Below, in pieces: positions 57,400 to 64,000 of a DNA stretch of 64,000 bases (its first letter is position 1; every line of letters starts with the position of its first letter). The translations under genes and the position numbers were made by a program. The stretch covers positions 22,561,556-22,625,555 of the forward strand of contig NC_135187.1 of NCBI RefSeq assembly GCF_041146795.1, written 5' to 3'. This stretch comes from Maylandia zebra. Taxonomy: Eukaryota > Chordata > Actinopteri > Cichliformes > Cichlidae. Under the pieces are notes generated by a model. That model was not told where the DNA came from. It saw only the letters and a program-made list of their open reading frames with translations, and ran no database searches.

Positions 57400-59430
57400 A
57401 TTCCAGCTGAGGGGACTGATAAGGAATGGGAAGGAGAGCTACAGGCAGAAGATGGAGAAGCAGCTTCAGCAAAACAACGTTGGTGAAGTCTGGAGAGGCC
57501 TCAGAACCATCTCGGGCCACAAACAGCAGAACTCTCTGCCTGGGAGGGATGTGAGGTGGGCAAATGAACTGAATCATTTCTTCAACAGATTTGATTCATC
57601 CATGAGGCAGTCTTCAACATCAGCTGCAGACTCACCCACCCCCACTGCTGCTGTTCCACCTCTGACACCTCAGACACTTCACACCTTTACTCACCCTGCT
57701 CACTCCTCCCCACCCCCAATAACAGCAGCCAATACACACTCCACACAAGGCTCCAGCCTGTATCTCTCAACCACCCAGGTTAGGAGGGAACTGAGGAGGA
57801 TTAAAGCCAAGAAGGCAGCGGGCCCAGATGGCATCAGCTCAAGGGTCGTCAGGTCCTGCGCGGACCAACTGTGTGGGGTGATGGAGCACCTCTTCAACCT
57901 GAGCCTGAGGCTGGGGAGAGTCCCACAGCTCTGGAAAACCTCCTGTGTTGTACCAGTGCCAAAGACTTCACACCCCAAGGACCTCAACAGCTACAGGCCG
58001 GTGGCTCTGACATCCCACCTGATGAAGACCCTGGAGCGGCTGGTCCTGGCTCAGCTTCAGCACCTGCTGAGCTCATCACTGGACCCACTTCAGTTTGCCT
58101 ACCAGCCTGGCATTGGAGCGGATGATGCCGTCAATTACCACCTACACCGTTCCCTCACTTACCTGGAGACCGCTGGGAGCACTATGAGAATCATGTTCTT
58201 TGATTTCTCCAGTGCCTTCAACACCATTCTTCCCTCGGTCCTGAAGGACAAGCTGGAGAACTCAGGAGTGGACCATCACTTCCCTACCTGGATTTTGGAC
58301 TACCTCACCGATCGACCACAGTATGTGAGAACTCAGGGCTGTGTGTCGGACAGGGTCATCTGCAGTACGGGGGCCCCACAGGGAACGGTTCTGGCTCCGT
58401 TCCTCTTCACCATCTACACTGCAGACTTCTCCCACAACTCCACCCAGTGCTTCCTGCAGAAGTTCTCTGATGACTTTGCACTAGTCGGCCTCATCACTGA
58501 TGGGGACGACAAGGAGTACAGAGGACTGACCCAAGACTTTGTGGAATGGTGCCAGCTGAACTACCTCCACATCAACACCAGTAAAACCAAGGAGCTGGTA
58601 ACCACTGAACATCCAAGGTATGGACATTGAGGCTGTGGACAGCTACAGGTACCTTGGTGTTCATCTGAACAACAAACTGGACTGGACTCATAATTCAGAC
58701 GCCCTCTACAGGAAAGGGCAGAGCAGGCTGTACCTGCTGCGGAGACTCAGGTCGTTTGGAGTAGAGGGCCCACTCCTGAAGACCTTCTATGACTCTGTGG
58801 TGGCATCAGCTATCTTTTACGGTGTGGTCTGCTGGGGTGGCAACAGCTCTGCTGGGGACAGGAAGAGACTGAACAGGCTGATTAGAAGGGCCAGCTCTGT
58901 TCTAGGATGCCCTCTGGACCCAGTGGAGGTGGTGAGTGACAGGAGAACGGCGGCTAAGCTGTCATCCCTGATGGACAACATCTCCCACCTCATGCAGGAG
59001 ACTGTGACAGCACTGAGCAGCTCCTTCAGTGGGAGACTGCGGCACCCACGGTGTGGGACGGAGAGATTTCGCAGGTCTTTCCTCCCCACTGCTGTCAGAC
59101 TCCACAGCAAAGACTCCAACTGATCAAACACACACATCCACACATGTGCAATAACACTAAGTGCAACACTCTTTTTCTGACAAAGTTGTATTTTTACTCA
59201 GTTGTATAAAGCATTTGTATTCTATTTTTATCCTGTTGTATATTTTATTCTATTTATTCTACTGTATATAGTATTTTATTTTATTCTATTCTGTACAGTT
59301 GGGTACAGTATTTTATTCTTATTGTATTCTAATTTTTGCTATATAACTTTTGCACTGTCCACTTCCTGCTGTGACAAAACAGTTTCCCACGTGTGGGACT
59401 AATAAAGGTTATCTTATCTTATCTTATCTT
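57400..59430 (+). mobile_element. 5'-truncated L2/CR1-like non-LTR retrotransposon
   Basis: Reverse transcriptase region: KKAAGPDGISSRVV, NSYRPVALTSHLMKTLERLV, FAYQPGIGADDAV, FFDFSSAFNTILPS (first catalytic Asp), GAPQGTVLAPFLF and KFSDDFALV (catalytic Asp pair; FSDD is usual in fish L2-type elements). The frame 57362-58630 ends at a frameshift. The C-terminal part continues in another frame, 58620-59123 (DSYRYLGVHLNNKLDWTHNS, then the thumb/C-terminal domain to RLHSKDSN). The join, right after KTKELV, suggests a small deletion. The 3' end is AATAAAGG plus a (TTATC)n tail at 59409-59430, a typical L2/CR1 ending without poly(A). The endonuclease domain is absent. Confidence 0.88.
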
Positions 59431-59925
59431 AAAACACTGTCCATCCATTATGTAGACCTGCGTGTCATTTGCAGAGTTGTGCGAGCTTCCATTGAATCCC
59501 AGCTCACATTAGATCTGATGACTTTCCCACATAGTCAGTTCTTATTTGCAAAATGCTTCTTGTTCCTACTATCAGTTTTCCTAACTTTAATATTCTCCAG
59601 ATGTCCTCCTGTTTTCCAAAAACCTCCACTTTTACTTGCTCTTAGTTCTCAAGATCTTCTCAAAGGAATGCCTGTCAATCAGAAAGAGAATATCTTTATT
59701 TCACGGGACCATAAACCTCCTTTTGTGCTTAAATACCTGAAACATTTCTGTGAGTAATGCCTGCACAGAAATATATTTGGTAAAAATCACATAAATTATG
59801 TATTGGCTCAGATTATAAAGGTATACTCAAAGAACACATTGATGCATAATATTAATTACTGCAGTGGGAATCTGGACCAGTAGCAGATTCCCACTGCGAT
59901 AACGCACTAACAAATTAAAGACTAC

Positions 59926-60790
59926 ACTCTCAGCCACATTAGAAGATTCACCTGTTCAACTGCTCCTTTATGCAAATATCTAATCAGCCAATCACTTGCC
60001 AGCAACTCTTTCCATTCAAATATCCACTTAGAAGCAGCTCTGGGTGAAAACGCCTTCTTGATGCCAGACATCAGAAAGGTCTGAGCCTGGTTGCTTCCAG
60101 CAGATTAAAGGCAACAGTACCTCAAATAACCAGTTGTTACAACCAAGGCATGCAGAAGAGCATCTCTGAATGCACAAAGTGTCAGCAGAAGACCACCCCG
60201 GGTCACACTCATGTCAACTAAGAACAGGAAACCGAAGCTACGATTCGCAAATGCTCATTAAAAACAGAAGATTTGAAAAACATTGCCTGGTCTGATGAGC
60301 CTGGTTTGGCATGCAGATGGTAGGGTCAGACTTTTGTTTAAACAACAGAAAAGCATGGTTCAATCTTGCCAATATGAATGATTCAGGCTGGTCTTAGTGT
60401 ACCAACTGAGCATTGTTTAAACGCAGCCTACTTGAGTTTTGTTGTAGACCATGTCCATCCCTTTATGACCCCAGTATACCCTTCTTCTCATAGCTGCTTT
60501 CAGCAGGATAACGTTGTATGTCACAAAGCTCAAATGATCTCAAACTGGTTCCTTAAATACTGGAATGAATTCACTCTACTCAAATGACCTCCACAGTTAT
60601 CAGATCCCAATCCAACAGAGCACCTGTGCAGCAACTGTGTGATGCTGTTATGTCAATATGGGCCAAAATCTCTGAGGAATGTTTCCAGCAGCTTGTTGAA
60701 TCCGTACTACCAGAGAATGAAAGCAGCTCTTAAGGCTAAATGAGGTCCAACCTGGTACTGGAAAGGTGTACCTAATAAAAAATAGTGTGT
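59926..60790 (+). pseudogene. Tc1-like transposase relic (lineage B, copy 2)
   Basis: Near full length but decayed. The left end is CATTAGAAGATTCACCTGTT, the right end AAGGTGTACCTAATAAAAAA. Shared blocks with 24570-25380 include GCAGAAGAGCATCTCTGAAT, GCAGAAGACCACCCCGGGTC, TTGCCTGGTCTGATGAGCCT (first Asp region) and CCAAAATCTCTGAGGAATGT. This copy keeps the left end that copy 1 lacks. Numerous stops and frameshifts. Confidence 0.85.
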
Positions 60791-61804
60791 CCATGTGTGC
60801 GTCATTGCAGTTTGCTTTAATAGTCTCAGATTGATCAAATATATTCTGATTTCTGTGCAGTATAGTCAATGCGTGCTGCGAGTACTGTTAATGGAGGCAA
60901 AGTCAGGTTATTAATCTTACTTTCTTGGACACTTGGAAGAAAAATGAAAATGTGTGAAAAAAGAAGTGGGACATGGTGACAAGCAGGCATCCTGTTGCCT
61001 CAATCATCAGTTATTCTGACTTAGAGAAAAGAGGACCTTTATTAGTTACACTCCTGTGCCAACTAAAGGGATCGCTGGAGGTCAGAATGACCCAACCCTG
61101 AACTCTTAAAGGAACTGAAACTTAAGATGTAAAAGACAGAATTTAAATAGTAAAAATGGCAGACCAGACTGTTGTGCCGTTTGCCATTTGAAAATGTGTT
61201 GGTTTTTACAGTCAGGACCTAACTTACATTTAGTAATATTTGTAATCAAAGTCGGTGGCAAAAATCCAATTACATCGTCACTCCATAATCAAATAGATAA
61301 TTTCAGAACATTTGCAAAACAAAAATAATGCACGTAATATTACAATGATGTCTGTTGTTTAAAACTTTCCACTGTAAAATATGAAATTTCATAACATCTA
61401 CAATTAAAGGAAGATTTCACAGATGAGTTCAGTATCATAAATTTAGCACCAGAACATATTTTCTTTTTCTTTATGCTTTTTTTAATGTTCTGTTTATAAA
61501 CAAATATCCAAAATTTAAAAAAATCACCATTGATGATTTTTAAATATGAATCAAAAACAATCACCATCATCTTTTTGTGAACAGGTATATTTGTGTTTCA
61601 CCTCCTGTTTTTTACTAAGCTGTTTTTCCTCCCTGTGGTTTCTTCTTCTTTTTAAAAAAATAATTTCTCCCAATATTATTAAGAAATTGTAGAGGCACTA
61701 AAGGTTAAACTACTTTCATGCATCTACATTTTCACTAATGAACATGAAAATTACTTTTATGAACTTTAAACCTCCTGATCACAGAGCCTGTTATAGTACC
61801 ATAT
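60791..61804. other. Intergenic A/T-rich DNA
   Basis: No gene or clear repeat boundary was recognised. Short frames have no family support. Confidence 0.5.
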
Positions 61805-62160
61805 GTCACGGTCCGCGGAAGTAGACTGTGTTGGAGTGAGATGGAGGGCCCAAATGCACACCCAAAAGGAGACAGAACTGACTTTAAACAAAAGGCGAGC
61901 CGTTTATTAGGCTGAAAAAACATGAATACAAAAACAAAGCAAGGTGAACAGGGGGTGAGAACTAAAACTAAAACCTAAACTGGGAAAACATAAACTGTGA
62001 TGACTATGACAAAAGTGAACATGATTCTGAAGAGGTACATGCGAGGAACTATGAAGAGAAAACACGAAAAATGAACATGACCTGAACAGACTCATGAAAG
62101 ACTTTAAACCTGAAGTTACTTAGAGGGAGGAAAACAGACGACCTGAATGAAAACACAGAG
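61805..62160. repeat. Possible interspersed fish repeat
   Basis: It begins TGTCACGGTCCGCGGAAGTA and runs as A-rich sequence (AACATGAATACAAAAACAAA...). The style matches a repeat common in fish genomes, but no second copy or inverted end was found here, so the assignment is weak. Confidence 0.3.
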
Positions 62161-62539
62161 ACTAAATACACGAAACTTTCTCGTATCCTTTAAATATGAG
62201 TTCATTTATTATTTTTTTAAATTATCTTTTTGAGCTTAATGTTCTAGCTCATTTTAAATAAATAAATAAAGACTTAAAATTGCTTGACCACCTCAATGGT
62301 TGTGTTGTGAGGCAAGATGTGGTTTGGCTGCTGAATGAACTTTTGCTGAAAAAGACATCCGTTTTAAAGATTACTCATCACATATGAATGAATAATATTA
62401 ATAAGTTCAAACAGGCAAATCTGCTCATGTCCCGAAACGGACACACAGATACACACACAGATACACGTCCCAGTGTGCTCATATGATCAGAATTAACTCC
62501 AGGAGGCGGTCTTCTGTTAGGGTTAGGGTTGGCTATACA

Positions 62540-62729
62540 GTCCTCTCAGCACTCGCCTGTAGCTTCTCCCGGACAGTGCTGTCTTTCGGGGATTTGCTTC
62601 ACAGTTTCGTCATTTGCTCAAATAGCTGTGTGTGAACTTTCACTTAGAAAGCCAAAGGACTACTTTTGGATTTTATTTTTTACGTCATCATCGGTCACAT
62701 TTCGTTACTGACTGTCAACTCTGAGAAAG
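62540..62729 (+). promoter_or_regulatory. gsdme: Possible gsdme promoter and 5' UTR exon
   Basis: A locally GC-rich stretch without a coding frame that ends at a plausible donor, GAGAAAG|GTAAAAAC (62729/62730). It would splice about 1.2 kb to the acceptor at 63959. Inferred only from position and the splice site. Confidence 0.3.
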
Positions 62730-63115
62730 GTAAAAACTTTATTTATTGGCTACTGCGTGTCAGTCTGTGTTTCTGTGCGATGACGAGACTAAGAATGGTT
62801 TCACTGTCCCAACCTGTGTTGTTATTTTGCGGTCAAAGTATTTTTGAGTCTCCGGCTCCCTTTAAATTCATCCAAGTCATGCGTCTTGAGGCTCGTGCGC
62901 AATTGACCTCACTCATTACGCCAGCTCGTGCGCGGCCCCAGCTACTGTAGCTTGAAAGCTTGAACTGGAAAAAGTGGGCTGCCGGGAAATGGGCTGGCAC
63001 ACGTGTGTATGGGGGTGGTCGTGGAGCCTGAGCCGAAAACAGGACTGTCAGAGTCCAACTTTAGCAACCTAAAGCGTCTGATTATGCTCATCGACACATT
63101 ACATTACTATAGAAA

Positions 63116-63240
<125 letters not shown>

Positions 63241-63959
63241 CTGCATGTGACAGTTATTCCTTTTATGCCCCTTGTTTCCTTGGTTCAGAACACACTAAAC
63301 AAAAGAAACATGAAATATTCAGAATGTGAGCTTTTACAGTGCGAGTTTGGGGTTAAAGGACAGTCCCAGGTGACATTACGGCAGCTGCTTAATAATTTAA
63401 CCCAAGTGACTCAACACAGTGAATCTATGTCAAGTCATGGTTAGTTTGCCTTAATCTTCAACGGCAAAGTTGAACATTCTTACATTTTATTCATGAGGAT
63501 AGTTTTCAAAAGCCTGAGCTCCATCATCTTCTTTTATGTAACATTCCTCTACCATCTAATGCTGCGCAGCCTTCTCCTCCAAACTCCCCTCCCCTCTTTA
63601 TTGTACATCCAAATATTGTGAATATTTAAACAATGAAAACTGAGACTGCAGTATTAGTGGACCTTGGTGTCTGTGTGCACTCATGTTTTTGTTGTTAAAG
63701 TTGTATCCTAACATCCAGGGGACTTCCTCTATGTCCGATGAGTCACTGATTTCTTGCTATTTGGGGGTTACCCCCCCCCCACACACACACACACACATAG
63801 GCCTCTCAGTCACTCATAAACAATCAAGGGTAGAGAGCTGGAGAGAATACCAACTGGAAATCACCTACAGTTGTTTAGATATTTAAATAAAACACATTAG
63901 GGTTGCTGTTGGAGAGAAATTAAGCCCAAGCTGAAACCTTTAATTTCTTTCTCTTCCAG

Positions 63960-64000
63960 CTGTTTGTGGTGCTCGTCTTCTGGAGTCATGTTTTCCAAGG
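63960..64000 (+). CDS. gsdme: First coding exon of gasdermin E (partial)
   Basis: A polypyrimidine tract and acceptor (TTTCTCTTCCAG, ending 63959) open an exon with ATG at 63988-63990 reading M-F-S-K at the window edge. Gasdermin E proteins begin with this type of MF(A/S)K sequence, and GSDME is the neighbour 3' of OSBPL3 in human with the same orientation. In the family the N-terminal domain forms membrane pores after caspase-3 cleavage. Only four codons are visible, so the call depends on synteny. Confidence 0.55.
   Translation, partial: MFVVLVFWSHVFQ

Overview
The window is vertebrate nuclear DNA, most likely from a percomorph teleost; a cichlid-like fish is plausible but unproven. The genes are split into short exons with GT-AG introns. 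They match a human 7p15 gene set, and the introns are filled with repeat types typical of bony fishes: five Tc1/mariner lineages, hAT elements, TTAA-flanked MITEs, an L2/CR1-type LINE and long dinucleotide or tetranucleotide microsatellites. There is no operon, phage, CRISPR array or other prokaryotic feature.

Layout. (1) 1-16.1 kb: the coding exons of creb5 (+), an ATF2/ATF7/CREB5-family bZIP activator. Nine coding exons run from the N-terminal zinc finger to the leucine zipper. The expected last coding exon was not found. (2) 16.3-19.7 kb: three non-autonomous DNA transposons directly behind the creb5 zipper exon. (3) 20.5-23.0 kb: tril (-), an intact single-exon gene for a leucine-rich-repeat/FN3 type I membrane protein (825 aa), convergent with creb5. 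(4) 23-32.5 kb: intergenic DNA with Tc1 remnants, microsatellites and a small foldback palindrome. (5) 32.6-56.6 kb: osbpl3 (+), an oxysterol-binding-protein-related protein. All 21 coding exons were resolved, with every junction in phase, giving 818 aa with a PH domain, an FFAT motif and the lipid-transfer (ORD) domain. A CpG-containing probable promoter/first exon lies about 10 kb upstream of the first coding exon. (6) 56.6-62.5 kb: a 5'-truncated L2/CR1-like LINE and a Tc1 relic. (7) 62.5-64 kb: the probable 5' end of gsdme (gasdermin E, +), whose start codon and first four codons (MFSK) close the window.

The genes do not form a pathway; they are linked by ancestral synteny. In human 7p15, OSBPL3 and GSDME are neighbours, and CREB5 and TRIL are neighbours, but the two pairs lie on either side of the HOXA region. 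Here they sit next to each other without HOXA, which suggests rearrangement or post-duplication loss in this fish lineage.

No new multi-gene system was found. The points most worth a second look are: the missing creb5 terminal exon beside a pile-up of MITEs; a Tc1 copy with perfect 25-bp ends, an intact DD37E catalytic core and a deleted DNA-binding N-terminus; a long hAT transposase frame that has lost its BED finger; a four-arm foldback palindrome; an unassigned coding-like stretch in a creb5 intron; and an intact tril in a fish group where TLR4 is often absent.
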